Positions 49,088 to 57,593 of a stretch of 64,000 bases of DNA are shown here, piece after piece. The notes beneath the pieces were generated by a model that saw only the letters and a list, made by a program, of their open reading frames with translations, was not told the DNA's origin and searched no databases. The translations under genes and the position numbers were made by a program. This stretch comes from Streptomyces sp. SDr-06 (lineage in GTDB: Bacteria > Actinomycetota > Actinomycetes > Streptomycetales > Streptomycetaceae), in assembly GCF_003324565.1 (NCBI RefSeq), contig NZ_QOLA01000007.1, positions 186,001 to 250,000 of the forward strand, read 5' to 3'. Position 1 is the first letter of the stretch, and each line of letters opens with the position of its first letter.

Positions 49088-49236
49088 GGCGCGGGACGCC
49101 CGCATCCCGGGCGACCCCCTCCGGAGTGGCCGGTTGGCGTCCGAGGCGTGCTCTGGCGCCTCACCGTCATCGGGCGTGTCGGCGTAGCCTGACCTCGCCG
49201 TCGCAGAACGCGAGGGTTCGGTGGGGGAGGGGCGTC

Positions 49237-50331
49237 GTGAAGTTCCTTGTATCCAGAGCCAGTTGGCTGGCTTCATGGGTGGCTGCCGGGGTGCTGATGG
49301 TCCTCGGCGCGGGCGTCGCCGTCGCGGACGCGACGCCGGGGGTCGAGCATCTCACGCCCCTGCCGGGGGCCCAGTACGCACGTGCTCCGCTGGTCAACGC
49401 GGACGGTACCAAGGCGTATGTCGGGGCGATCGAGGCCTCCGGCACCAAGCTGTACGTCGTCGACACCCGGACCGGGGAGATCACCGCGCAGGTGTCCACC
49501 GGCGCGGGGCGATGGGCCGGGCCCATGGTGTTCGGTGCCCGCGGCAGGCTGGTCTACGTGGTCACCGAGGGCACCCTCAACGTGATCGACACGGCCACCA
49601 ACACCCTGCGCTCCAGCATTCCCATCCCTGACCAGCCGCGGCCGGCGGGCTCCCGGCCGGGCTCACTGTCGCGCATGGCCATCAGCCCGGACGGCGCAAC
49701 GATCTACCTGGACCAGACCGGTCCGGAGGACAACGGCCCCAGTGTGGGCCCGTCCCGGCTGCTGGTGTTCTCCACGGCGCGGGGTGCGTTCACGACGACC
49801 GTGCCCCTGCCCGGTGAGAGCCCGCGCGACATCGTCGTACGGCCGAACGGCACGGACGTGTACGTGAGCGGCGACGTGGGCCTGATCCACTTGAACACGG
49901 CCACGGCGGTGCCGACGGTGCTGCGTACGATCGCGGCCACCGGGTTCGTGGACGAGCTGGCGCTCACCCCGGACGGCCGCCGCCTCTACGCGCTGAGCAA
50001 GCCGGACGGTCACGCCGCCCTGGTCGACCTCACGCACGACAGCGTGCTCATCACCATCGACTTCCGGTCGGATTTCTCACCGGTGCTGAGCCCGGCGGTG
50101 AGCCAGGACGGCACCCGGCTGTACGTGCTGGTGGACGACCAGCGGACCGCGCCGAAGGTGCTGTCGTACGACACGGCGACCAACACACAGTTGCCCGACG
50201 AGACGGTCACCGATTTCGACGTGGAACGGGCATCGGGCCTGACGGTGGGCCCCGACGGCGAGACGATGTACATCACCGGCACCAACGATGTCGACGACCC
50301 CGGCGTCTATCTCCAGACTGTCAACTTCTGA
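49237..50331 (+). CDS. Secreted YncE/YVTN-type beta-propeller protein
   Basis: The protein has 364 residues from the GTG at 49237, preceded by GGGGGAGG. The signal peptide core is SWLASWVAAGVLMVLGAGVA, cleaved after AVADA. Seven-blade YVTN-like repeats follow: ADGTKAYVGAIEASGTKLYV, GARGRLVYVVTEGTLNVIDT, SPDGATIYLDQTG, LTPDGRRLYALSKPDG, GPDGETMYITGTNDVDDPG. These propellers scaffold protein contacts or bind ligands outside the cell. There are no catalytic residues. It converges on the Clp-N gene. Confidence 0.85.
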   Translation: MKFLVSRASWLASWVAAGVLMVLGAGVAVADATPGVEHLTPLPGAQYARAPLVNADGTKAYVGAIEASGTKLYVVDTRTGEITAQVSTGAGRWAGPMVFGARGRLVYVVTEGTLNVIDTATNTLRSSIPIPDQPRPAGSRPGSLSRMAISPDGATIYLDQTGPEDNGPSVGPSRLLVFSTARGAFTTTVPLPGESPRDIVVRPNGTDVYVSGDVGLIHLNTATAVPTVLRTIAATGFVDELALTPDGRRLYALSKPDGHAALVDLTHDSVLITIDFRSDFSPVLSPAVSQDGTRLYVLVDDQRTAPKVLSYDTATNTQLPDETVTDFDVERASGLTVGPDGETMYITGTNDVDDPGVYLQTVNF

Positions 50332-50365
50332 CGAGTACCTGGGCGCGGTGCCCACGGCCCATCAC

Positions 50366-50405
50366 CGCCCGGCCGATGGATGCGTGACGTACCACTGGCC
50401 GGGCG
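50366..50405. terminator. Long-loop hairpin between convergent genes
   Basis: CGCCCGGCC (50366-50374) pairs with GGCCGGGCG (50397-50405). A smaller TGGGC/GCCCA hairpin lies at 50340-50354. Both are between stops at 50331 and 50440. Confidence 0.55.
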
Positions 50406-50439
50406 AGGCCTCGGAGCAGTCCTTCGTCTCGCCTCGGCG

Positions 50440-51141
50440 CTACTTGTCGCCTGAGGCGGCTCGGTTGGCGACTTCTGCCTTGACCGTTTCGTGCAACTCG
50501 TCCGGCGTGAAGCCGAGGTGGCGCAGGATCTGTGCGGCCGGGCTGTTCTCGATGCGCATCAGGCCCAGCAGCAGGTGTTCCGTGCCGACCCAGTCGTGAC
50601 CGAGGTCGGCCGACGCGCGGGACGCCTGGCCGATGGCCTCCTTGCTCTGCGCTCCGAAGGCGATATGGCCCCGAAGCGCCTTCTTCCCGGCCGGGGGCAT
50701 CGCCTCCTCGATCGCGTCCCGGATGCGCTGCTCCGACCCGGCTTTCGCCGTCAGGATCTTGTACGCCAGGCCGCGCGGTTCGCCGAGCAGGCCGAGCAGG
50801 ATGTGCTGGGTGCCGATGGAGTCGTGCTTGTGCGTGCGGGCGGCCTCCTGGGCCAGCACGATGCTGTGCCGGTTCAGCTCGGTGAACCGGTCGAACGCGG
50901 CGGGAGCGTGGCGCTGCTGAGCGGCCTGCCTGGACACCCCGATGGCGTCCCCCACCTCGCTCCAGGACGCGCCGGCCTGCTTGGCCTTGCCGACGTAGTG
51001 GCCCACGAGCTGGTCACCGAGGTCGGAAAGGGTCTGGGCACGTAGCTGCGCCTCGCTGATGCGGGCCAGGTCGGTGGCGTCGGGGAGTTCCTCGTCGATA
51101 CGGGCGATCAGGTCAGCGAGGCTGACATTGAGTGGGCTCAT
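50440..51141 (-). CDS. HTH plus Clp N-terminal repeat regulator
   Basis: The protein has 233 residues. An N-terminal helix-turn-helix (GASWSEVGDAIGVSRQAAQQ, residues 57-76) precedes a double Clp-N domain (~82-225): TELNRHSIVLAQEAARTHKH, GTQHILLGLLGEPRGLAYKI and GTEHLLLGLMRIENSPAAQI. There is no AAA ATPase, so it is not ClpC. It is likely a DNA-binding protein that uses the Clp-N fold as a sensor or adaptor. The ATG at 51141 follows a TACGAT -10 box by six bases, giving a leaderless mRNA. Two 17-bp palindromic operators overlap the promoter, so it probably represses itself. Confidence 0.87.
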   Translation of the reverse strand: MSPLNVSLADLIARIDEELPDATDLARISEAQLRAQTLSDLGDQLVGHYVGKAKQAGASWSEVGDAIGVSRQAAQQRHAPAAFDRFTELNRHSIVLAQEAARTHKHDSIGTQHILLGLLGEPRGLAYKILTAKAGSEQRIRDAIEEAMPPAGKKALRGHIAFGAQSKEAIGQASRASADLGHDWVGTEHLLLGLMRIENSPAAQILRHLGFTPDELHETVKAEVANRAASGDK

Positions 51142-51513
51142 GCGTCAATCGTAGGTTGACGATTGCGCGAGTGTCAATCTGTAATTGACGCTCGTTTCGG
51201 TGGGTGCGGGGCGAATCTGGTGGGCGGCCAACGCTGGGCGCGGGTGAGTCGTGTGGGGCGGCAGGGGGCTCTTCGGCGGGTGCATCGCGCCTTCTTCTGG
51301 CTCTGCCGCCTTCGGTCCGGATGGGCGCCGCTGTCGTACCCGATGCCTCGTCAGACCCTGTATGCGTGGCGTTCAAATGCCTCCGGGACGGGGCGAATTG
51401 GCGCCACGCGCGTCGTCCATGCTCTTGATGCTCCGTGGGTGTGCCGACCAGGCTCCGGCCGCATGAGAGCGCTCTCAGTGAGAGGGCGCCGCAACGGGAA
51501 CGAGGTTCTCCTC
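51142..51513. other. Divergent intergenic region
   Basis: It holds the Clp-N promoter and operators (51144-51189). Nothing else is supported in the rest. Confidence 0.5.
51144..51189 (-). promoter_or_regulatory. Clp-N/HTH promoter with two 17-bp operators
   Basis: GTCAATCGTAGGTTGAC (51144-51160) and GTCAATCTGTAATTGAC (51173-51189) share GTCAATC and TTGAC ends and start 29 bases apart, close to three helical turns. On the minus strand, -35 TTGACA (51172-51177) and -10 TACGAT (51148-51153) are 18 bases apart, one in each operator. Confidence 0.85.
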
Positions 51514-51924
51514 ATGAGGCTCAGACGGTGGAGCGGCGTCATGGCGGCCGCGGTGGTCGGCGTCGCCTTCGGCAGCGGGACGGCGCACGCTGACATACCC
51601 ATCGGTCATCCGATGTCCGGCAAGGCCACGTACTACAACGACAAGGGCTACGGAGCCTGCGGCACGCTCATCGATGCGTCGAGTCAGGACCTGGTCGCCG
51701 TGTCGCCCGCCTGGTGGACCACGGCGAACCCGAACAACGACCCGCTGTGCAGGGGGATTTCGGTACAAGTGACCTACAAGGGCAAGGCGATCAAGGTGCC
51801 GGTGCGGGACAAGTGCCTGTCCTGCGATGCGACGCACATCGACCTCAGTCAGACCGCGTTCAGCAAGTTCGCGTCGCTGAACGTCGGTGTCATCAATGGC
51901 ATCAGCTGGAAGTTCGTGAAGTAG
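51514..51924 (+). CDS. Secreted double-psi beta-barrel protein, papain-inhibitor-like
   Basis: The protein has 136 residues from the ATG at 51514, preceded by ACGAGG. The signal peptide ends TAHAD near residue 28. The mature ~108 residues start IPIGHPMSGKATYYNDKGYG, then ACGTLIDASSQDLVAVSPAW, VPVRDKCLSCDATHIDLSQT and INGISWKFVK. From memory this closely matches the Streptomyces papain inhibitor (SPI), a small RlpA/barwin-like protein that blocks cysteine proteases. Four cysteines could give two disulfides. The fold is certain; the inhibitory role is inferred. Confidence 0.87.
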   Translation: MRLRRWSGVMAAAVVGVAFGSGTAHADIPIGHPMSGKATYYNDKGYGACGTLIDASSQDLVAVSPAWWTTANPNNDPLCRGISVQVTYKGKAIKVPVRDKCLSCDATHIDLSQTAFSKFASLNVGVINGISWKFVK

Positions 51925-52253
51925 CGCCCGTGCGGGCCTTCTTCGCGAAGCGAGTGGGGGCGGGCTGGCGCTGGGCCGTGCGCGAGAGGGTCGAGGGGAT
52001 TCAAGAACCCAGCGGGTTGCAAAGTGTGCAGACCGTGAGAAGAGGGGCACTCGTATCCCTATGGTGTTCACAACTCTCATCCTCGTGCCCGCCCTCCTCG
52101 CTCTCGCGCTGGCGTGGCACCGCCCGCATCCCGGCAACCGCCACCGCCATACGCACCGCCACTGAACAGGCGCGTATGGGCGGCGGGTTGGGGCCGAAAC
52201 GTCAGATAGCCGCTGTGGCCTCCCTGTAGCCGTCCGCCCGGAAGCGGACTCTT
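51925..52253. other. Intergenic region with one candidate small ORF
   Basis: A weak hairpin GCCC/GGGC (51927-51938) follows the stop. The only coding candidate is the 34-codon ORF at 52061-52165. Confidence 0.45.
52061..52165 (+). CDS. Candidate 34-residue membrane peptide with His/Arg tail
   Basis: ATG-GTG-TTC opens a 34-codon frame encoding MVFTTLILVPALLALALAWH followed by a His/Arg-rich tail (PHPGNRHRHTHRH). Nearly all third positions are G or C, as in real Streptomyces genes. The nearest purine-rich stretch (AAGAGGGG, 52040-52047) is about 13 bases from the ATG, so initiation is doubtful. One membrane helix and a metal-binding-like tail are visible; function unknown. Confidence 0.42.
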   Translation: MVFTTLILVPALLALALAWHRPHPGNRHRHTHRH

Positions 52254-53015
52254 CTACGTAGCGGGCACCCGCAGCGCGGCGAGGACCGGCAGGTGATCGG
52301 TGGCCGCTCGGAGATCGCGCTCCGAGATTCCGGCGAGGCCCATCGGTACGCCGCATCCCAGCACCTCCACCCCCTGTGTCGCGAAGATGGCGTCGATCCG
52401 CTGCAAGGGGTCGCCCAGCCGGGTGGTGTGCTCACGTCCCCACGGCTTCGTCGCCCAGCCGTCCTGCAGGGCGTCCGCCAGCAAGCCGAAAGTGCGACCG
52501 TCGGGGCGGTCGTTGAGGTCGCCCGCGGCGACCGCGTGGTGGGTGTTCAGGGCGGACAGCTGCTCCAGGAGCAGGTGCCCCTGCTCGTAACGCTCCTCAT
52601 CCTTGATGCTCAGGTGGCAGCTGAGGACTCCCAGGCGCGCCCGGCCGAACCGCAACACGGCGGTCGCGAATCCGCGCTGGTGCAGGCCGGGCGTACGGGG
52701 CAGCAGGATGTCCTCGGTGCGTTCCACGTGGGCACGGAGCGAGCAGAGGATCATCGGGCCCGAGGCGGTGGCGCCGCCCGAGACGTACACGAGTTCGGAG
52801 GTGCGGGCGAGGCGGGCGGCGGCCTTGCGCCAGCGGAAGAACCGTGGCGCCTCCTGAATGCAGACGACGTCGGGGCGGCAGGCCCTGATCACCCGGGCGA
52901 GTGCGGGCACGTCGTCGCGCATGGAGCGGATGTTGTAACTCAGTACACGGACAACCACGGAACCGTCGGGCTCCGTCGCCGACTCGGGCAGATCCTGCAC
53001 GCTGTCCCTCTCCAC
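52254..53015 (-). CDS. Endonuclease/exonuclease/phosphatase (EEP) family protein
   Basis: The protein has about 253 residues if it starts at the GTG at 53015, preceded by AGAGGAAG; an upstream ATG at 53099 would add 28 basic residues. The EEP motifs are VRVLSYNIRSM, DVVCIQEAPRFF, VLSCHLSIKDEERYEQG, AVAAGDLNDRPDGRTFGLL and the final ATDHLPVLAALRV, with RIDAIFA before it. It has no signal peptide. The substrate is unknown. A second EEP gene lies at 40765-41541 and is not a close copy. Confidence 0.87.
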   Translation of the reverse strand: MERDSVQDLPESATEPDGSVVVRVLSYNIRSMRDDVPALARVIRACRPDVVCIQEAPRFFRWRKAAARLARTSELVYVSGGATASGPMILCSLRAHVERTEDILLPRTPGLHQRGFATAVLRFGRARLGVLSCHLSIKDEERYEQGHLLLEQLSALNTHHAVAAGDLNDRPDGRTFGLLADALQDGWATKPWGREHTTRLGDPLQRIDAIFATQGVEVLGCGVPMGLAGISERDLRAATDHLPVLAALRVPAT

Positions 53016-53127
53016 GCTTCCTCTTTCGCCTCGTGCGGCCGCCACGCGATACGACGGTGTCCGGCGGCGCCCGCCGGGACGCCTGGGCGGGTTTGACACC
53101 GCTCGAACGCACCGTACTGGTTCTTGT

Positions 53128-53158
53128 CCGCCGTGGTGGAGAAGAACCCTTGCGGCGG
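53128..53158 (-). terminator. Hairpin after the MarR gene
   Basis: CCGCCG (53128-53133) pairs with CGGCGG (53153-53158), ending six bases past the MarR stop at 53165 on the minus strand. Confidence 0.5.
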
Positions 53159-53164
53159 CTCGAC

Positions 53165-53641
53165 TCAGCCCGTCGGGATGCCGATCCGGTCGCGTTCCAG
53201 TGCGGCGCGCAGTGCGGAGAAGGTCTGTGCGAGGGTCGACATCGTGGGCCCGTCGAGGGTGTCCTCGATCAGCTCGGTGAGCCGCTCGGTGAAGGTGTGG
53301 TCGGCCGTGTCGACCAGCGCCGCCGCTTCGTCGGTCAGGGTCAGCAAGGAGGAGCGGCGGTCCGAGGGGTTCGGTTGCCGAACGACCCAGCCCTGCTTCT
53401 CCAGGCGGTCGACGCCCTTGCTCGCGGCTCCGATCCCGATGGCGAACTCGGCGGCCAGGTCCGCCACACGGGAGCCGGGGCGCTCGCGGAGGCGGCGCAG
53501 GAACTCGAAGTGCGCCATGGAGAGACCGTGTTGCTCGCTGAGGCGTTCGTTGAGGGCGTTGTAGAGCCGTGTCTCGCAGCGGACCAGATCGGAGAAGAGG
53601 CTCGCGATGTCCACCGCGCCGCCCGGAGAAGTACTTGCCAT
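53165..53641 (-). CDS. MarR-family transcriptional regulator
   Basis: The protein has 158 residues. The winged helix reads HGLSMAHFEFLRRLRERPGS, then FAIGIGAASKGVDRLEKQGW and the wing PSDRRSSLLTLTDEA. It is divergent from an alpha/beta hydrolase with a 40-base spacer holding TGCCATGGCA (53636-53645, over its own start codon) and a GTAG/CTAC half-palindrome, so it probably represses both genes. Confidence 0.92.
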   Translation of the reverse strand: MASTSPGGAVDIASLFSDLVRCETRLYNALNERLSEQHGLSMAHFEFLRRLRERPGSRVADLAAEFAIGIGAASKGVDRLEKQGWVVRQPNPSDRRSSLLTLTDEAAALVDTADHTFTERLTELIEDTLDGPTMSTLAQTFSALRAALERDRIGIPTG

Positions 53642-53681
53642 GGCATATAGTGTAGCGGCATCTACTTCAAGGAGTCGCAAG
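53636..53681 (+). promoter_or_regulatory. Shared MarR/hydrolase regulatory spacer
   Basis: The perfect palindrome TGCCATGGCA (53636-53645) covers the MarR start. A TATAGT -10-like box (53646-53651) is followed by GTAG-N6-CTAC (53652-53665). The hydrolase RBS AAGGAG follows at once. Confidence 0.5.
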
Positions 53682-54605
53682 ATGAGCAAGGAACAGCGCG
53701 CGCGGGTCGACGAGACGCTGCGGCAGCCCCGGCCCAGCGGCTCTTCGCTCGAGGAGCTCCGGGCAGGCTTCCGGTCTCTGATGGCGGAGATGGCCGTCCC
53801 GGACGGGATCCGCACCACCGCCACCACGCTCGGAGACCGGTCCGCCCTGCTCGTCGAGCCGGTCGACGGCCAACGCGCGGGCACGATCCTGTACTTCCAC
53901 GGCGGATCCTTCGTGGTCGGCTCGCCGGAGACCGCGCTGTCGCTGACGGGCAACCTGGTCGCCAGGACCGGGTTCCGCGCGCTCTCCCTCGACTACCGGC
54001 TGGCCCCGGAGCACCCCTTCCCCGCGGCGATCGAGGACACCCTCAGCGCCTACCGCGCGCTGCTCGACAGCGGTGAAGACCCCGCCGCGATCGCGCTCGC
54101 GGGTGACTCCGCCGGTGGCGGCCTGGCGTTGACCGCCTGTCTCGCCGCTCGTGACGAGGGGCTCCCGATGCCCGCCGCGATCCTGGCGTTCTCTCCCGGG
54201 CTCGACGCCACGCGCAGCGGTGAGAGCATGGAAACCAGAGCAGGCGTCGACCCGCTCTTCACCCGTGAGTCCCTGGAGCGCACGACGCCGATGTACCTGG
54301 CCGGGCACGACCCGCGCCACCCCCTTCTCAGCCCCGCGGTCCTTGGCGACCTGACCGGCCTGCCACCGATGCTCCTTCAAGTGGGCACCAACGAGATGCT
54401 TCTCGACGACTCCACCCGCATGGCCGCCCGTGCCCGGGCCGCCGGAGTGGACGTCGTACTGGACGTGACGGCCGATGTACCGCATGTCTTCCAGGCGTTC
54501 GTCGGAGTCCTCGACGAGGCGGGCGAGGCGCTCGACCGCGCGGCCTTCTTCCTCGGCCAGCGCATCCGTGTTCCGGTCGCGACGGGGGCGACCTCGGAGG
54601 GCTGA
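53682..54605 (+). CDS. Alpha/beta hydrolase, HSL family (lipase/esterase)
   Basis: The protein has 307 residues. The hormone-sensitive-lipase motif HGGSFVVG forms the oxyanion hole, the nucleophile is in GDSAGGGL, and the acid/base partners are in VGTNEMLLDDS and DVPHVFQ. No signal peptide, so it is intracellular. The ATG at 53682 has AAGGAG. MarR-controlled hydrolases of this type usually break small esters. It converges on a LysR gene. Confidence 0.93.
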   Translation: MSKEQRARVDETLRQPRPSGSSLEELRAGFRSLMAEMAVPDGIRTTATTLGDRSALLVEPVDGQRAGTILYFHGGSFVVGSPETALSLTGNLVARTGFRALSLDYRLAPEHPFPAAIEDTLSAYRALLDSGEDPAAIALAGDSAGGGLALTACLAARDEGLPMPAAILAFSPGLDATRSGESMETRAGVDPLFTRESLERTTPMYLAGHDPRHPLLSPAVLGDLTGLPPMLLQVGTNEMLLDDSTRMAARARAAGVDVVLDVTADVPHVFQAFVGVLDEAGEALDRAAFFLGQRIRVPVATGATSEG

Positions 54606-54638
54606 GTCAGGCCGGGGGCCGCTGTGCGGGGCGCGCGG

Positions 54639-55505
54639 TCAAGGGCGGCCGCTCCGCGCGTGCGGGAGGCGTCGTGCTCTGAGTGCGGCGGTCACGAACG
54701 AGGCGACCAGTGGCCGGTCGTCCTGGGCGTTGCGGGCGAGCACCAGACGGCTCGGCGGCGCGTCGGTCACCGGGACGCAGACCAGGCCGTCGGGGACCGG
54801 AGCCACCAGCGAGCGGGGCAGCACCCCGATCATGCGGTTCACCCCGATCATCTGGAGCAGCTGGACCACGTCGGCGACCTCGGGACCGGTACCGTCGCCG
54901 CCCGGCACGCCCTTCCAGCGCGGCAGCGTCTCGCCTTCCAGATCGGTCATGCGGATCGCAGTGTGCGCGGCCAGCCGGTGCCCGGACGGGACGACGGCCA
55001 CGCGGTCCTCGCTGTGGAGCACGTCGTGGGCCAGGCCGCCGAGGTCGTCGAACGGTGCGTAGAGCAGGCCGACATCGGCCCGCCCGTCCAGGAGGAAGTC
55101 GGTTCGGTCGGCGGGGCCGCTGAACAGGATGTCCACCTGACGGGCGTCCGGCTGATGTGCGTACTCGGCCAGAATCGCGGACAGCAGGCCCGCGTCCCCG
55201 CCGGGTTTGAGTACGAGCCGGAGGTGGGTCCGGGTGTCGCCCGCACGCTGGGCGTGCCGGACGGCGGCGCTGACCGCGTTGAGCGCGTGGCGGCCGTGCT
55301 CCTGCAACGCCTCCCCGGCCGGGGTGAGTTCGACACGCCGACTGGAGCGGACGAAGAGCGGAACGCGGAGCCGGGCCTCGATCCGGCGGATGGCCTTGGA
55401 CAGTGCGGGCTGGGCGATCGAGAGCCGGACGGCGGCCCGGCCGAAGTGCAGCTCCTCGGCGAGTGTGATGAAGTACTCCAGCTCACGGGTCTCCAGGTCA
55501 ATCAT
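54639..55505 (-). CDS. LysR-family transcriptional regulator
   Basis: The protein has 288 residues. The HTH is ETRELEYFITLAEELHFGRA, then LSIAQPALSKAIRRIEARLR and PLFVRSSRRVELTPAGEALQ. The effector domain follows from ~90 (LRLVLKPGGDAGLLSAILAE). It is divergent from a small-protein/SDR operon with a 70-base spacer and probably controls it. Confidence 0.94.
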   Translation of the reverse strand: MIDLETRELEYFITLAEELHFGRAAVRLSIAQPALSKAIRRIEARLRVPLFVRSSRRVELTPAGEALQEHGRHALNAVSAAVRHAQRAGDTRTHLRLVLKPGGDAGLLSAILAEYAHQPDARQVDILFSGPADRTDFLLDGRADVGLLYAPFDDLGGLAHDVLHSEDRVAVVPSGHRLAAHTAIRMTDLEGETLPRWKGVPGGDGTGPEVADVVQLLQMIGVNRMIGVLPRSLVAPVPDGLVCVPVTDAPPSRLVLARNAQDDRPLVASFVTAALRARRLPHARSGRP

Positions 55506-55575
55506 TCCTGGAGGTTATCGCCGGGTGCCGAACAGGTCTTGGACTCCGGCAGGGCAGGGCGTCAAGAATCGAAGC

Positions 55576-55893
55576 ATGATCAACCACACGATGATCGTCT
55601 CCTTCGATCAGCCCCTGCCCGAAACCGAGCTCGATCAATATCTCGCGGACATCGAACGGGTCATGCTTGACAGCGGTTACGTACAGTCGATCGTGGCCCG
55701 GCGCCACATTCCCGTCCCCGGCGAGGAGGCCATTCCCGCGCTGGTGGCCAACGTGATCGTGCAGGCAGCCGTGGCGGACACCGGGGCGCTGGTGAAGGCG
55801 TTCACCGCACCCGGCCTGCATGAGGTCATCGACCGCTGGCAGTCGCGGCACCCGTACCAGGTGGCCTGGGCGAACCACGAGCCGCTGGCATGA
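55576..55893 (+). CDS. Small conserved hypothetical protein of the SDR operon
   Basis: The protein has 105 residues (MINHTMIVSFDQPLPETELD, then AIPALVANVIVQAAVADTGA and WQSRHPYQVAWANHEPLA). It is hydrophilic, with an alpha-beta pattern like a dimeric ferredoxin-like barrel (EthD/ABM-type) in size and strand order; this is tentative. Its stop overlaps the SDR start (ATGA), so it is translationally coupled. Confidence 0.7.
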   Translation: MINHTMIVSFDQPLPETELDQYLADIERVMLDSGYVQSIVARRHIPVPGEEAIPALVANVIVQAAVADTGALVKAFTAPGLHEVIDRWQSRHPYQVAWANHEPLA

Positions 55894-56642
55894 GCGACAG
55901 GGGCCGAAAGGTGGCACTGGTCACCGGTGCCGGCAGCGGGATCGGTCGTGCGGCGGCACGGGAGTTCGCGCGGAGCGGTGCCGCTGTGGCCGTGCTCGAC
56001 ATCGACGCGAGCAAGGCGGCCGAGACTGCCGAGATGATCAGGAAGGACGGCGGGGAAGCCCTGGCGGTCACGGTGGACATCGCCGACGCACGCTCCGTCC
56101 AGTCGGCCGTCGAGCGCACCGTAGCGTCGTACGGTGGTCTCGATTACGCCGTGAACAACGCGGGCATGGCTTCGCACCACCGCAGGCTCGACCAGCTGAG
56201 TGTGGACGAGTTCGAGCGCGTGGCCCGCGTCAATCTGACCGGCACCTTCCTGTGCATGAAGTACGAACTGCCCCTGCTGCGGGAGCGCCGAGGCGGTGCG
56301 ATCGTCAACATCGCTTCCAACGGCGGCCTGTACGCCATCCCGACCGCCCCCGCCTATGTGGCCGCCAAGCACGGAGTCGTCGGACTCACCAAGGTCGCCG
56401 CGGTCGACTACGCCCCGGACAACATCCGGGTCAACGCCGTCTGCCCCGGCCCGACCCGCACGCCCGGGTTCGAGCAGGTGGCAGCCGGCACCGACATGGT
56501 CGCGCGGCAGGAGGCGATCACGCCCCTTGGCCGGCTGGCCACGGCGGCGGAGGCCGCGGCGGCAGCGGTCTGGCTCTGTTCGGACGCCGCGTCCTACATC
56601 ACCGGGATCGCGATGTCGGTCGATGGTGGGCGACGAGCATGA
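55890..56642 (+). CDS. SDR-family NAD(P)-dependent oxidoreductase
   Basis: The protein has 250 residues. The cofactor site is VTGAGSGIGRAAAREFA, with VLDID favouring NAD. NNAGMAS marks the structural motif. The catalytic motifs are IASNGG in place of the usual Ser, and YVAAKHGVVGL with Tyr-x3-Lys. The C-terminal CPGPTRTPGF and SYITGIAMSVDGG are typical of classical SDRs. Substrate unknown. It is coupled to the small gene upstream and likely regulated by the LysR protein. Confidence 0.94.
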   Translation: MSDRGRKVALVTGAGSGIGRAAAREFARSGAAVAVLDIDASKAAETAEMIRKDGGEALAVTVDIADARSVQSAVERTVASYGGLDYAVNNAGMASHHRRLDQLSVDEFERVARVNLTGTFLCMKYELPLLRERRGGAIVNIASNGGLYAIPTAPAYVAAKHGVVGLTKVAAVDYAPDNIRVNAVCPGPTRTPGFEQVAAGTDMVARQEAITPLGRLATAAEAAAAAVWLCSDAASYITGIAMSVDGGRRA

Positions 56643-56721
56643 GACTCAGCGGGGGCGCCGAGCACTTGGGGGCCCGACGCGGTCCCGCAGGGCCGGGAGT
56701 CCAGCAGGCATGATGGAGGCC

Positions 56722-57549
56722 ATGACACACAGCGCCCGCCGCATGTTCGAGCTCCTGGAACCGATCTGCCTGGTCACCTTCTTCGCCGACGAGTGCAACC
56801 AGGAACTCGCCGCACTCGGCCACCGCACCTACTGGGACGGTTACTTCGCCAGCCGCGCCGCGCCCCTGGGGCGGGTGCCGGCGCAGGTCGTGCACGCGGC
56901 CTTCTACAGCTTCGCCGATGGCGAAGCCGCGCGGCACATCCCGAGCGCGTGGGAGACGATCCCGCCCGAGGCGTCCGTCGCCGCGCGGCAGCGGGGCAGC
57001 GCGGCCTCCGTACGGCGGATCCTCGGGGACGAACTGGCCGACTCCCCGGGCCTGGTGCGGGCCGCCGACCTGACCACCAAGGCCGCGACGAGCGCACCGC
57101 TGGAAGGACGGGTCATGTATGCCGGGATGCGCACCCTCGCGGTGCCGAGCGATCCGGTCGCCCGGCTGTGGCATTCGGCGACCATGCTGCGCGAGCACCG
57201 GGGCGACGGGCACGTCGCCGCCCTCGTCGCTGCGCGCATCGGCGGCACGGAGGCCCACGTGCTCTCCGCGCTGGAGATGGGCATCCACCCGCCGGAGTCC
57301 TTCGGGCGCATCCACCACCTGCCGAAGGAACGGCTGGCCGCGGTCATGGACGGCCTGCGTGAGCGCGGGCTCGTCGACGCCGAGGGCCGGTTCACCGACG
57401 CCGGCCGTGAGACCAAGCGACGCATCGAGGCCCTGACCGACGAGCTCGCGGCCCCGCCGTACGAGGCACTGTCTTCCGCCGAGCTCGACGAGCTGGTCAC
57501 CGAGCTCGAACCCATCACCGCGAAGCTGGTGGCCGCTGGGTCCAGGTGA
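56722..57549 (+). CDS. SCO6745-family helical protein
   Basis: The protein has 275 residues from the ATG at 56722, two bases after GGAGG; ATGs at 56710 and 56713 are alternatives. The N-terminal part (RRMFELLEPICLVTFFADEC, AALGHRTYWDGYFASRAAPL) and the C-terminal winged-helix-like part (PKERLAAVMDGLRERGLVDA, DAGRETKRRIEALTDELAAP) match the SCO6745 group, whose function is not known. It is probably a regulator-like protein; no DNA-binding proof is visible. It may be expressed with the SDR gene upstream (79 bases). Confidence 0.83.
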   Translation: MTHSARRMFELLEPICLVTFFADECNQELAALGHRTYWDGYFASRAAPLGRVPAQVVHAAFYSFADGEAARHIPSAWETIPPEASVAARQRGSAASVRRILGDELADSPGLVRAADLTTKAATSAPLEGRVMYAGMRTLAVPSDPVARLWHSATMLREHRGDGHVAALVAARIGGTEAHVLSALEMGIHPPESFGRIHHLPKERLAAVMDGLRERGLVDAEGRFTDAGRETKRRIEALTDELAAPPYEALSSAELDELVTELEPITAKLVAAGSR

Positions 57550-57578
57550 CGAGCAGCGACTGATGGCCCGAGGAGCGT

Positions 57579-57593
57579 GCCGTCCGCCACGGC
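57579..57593 (-). terminator. Hairpin after GlpQ1-like gene
   Basis: GCCGT (57579-57583) pairs with ACGGC (57589-57593) immediately past the minus-strand stop at 57594. Confidence 0.5.
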
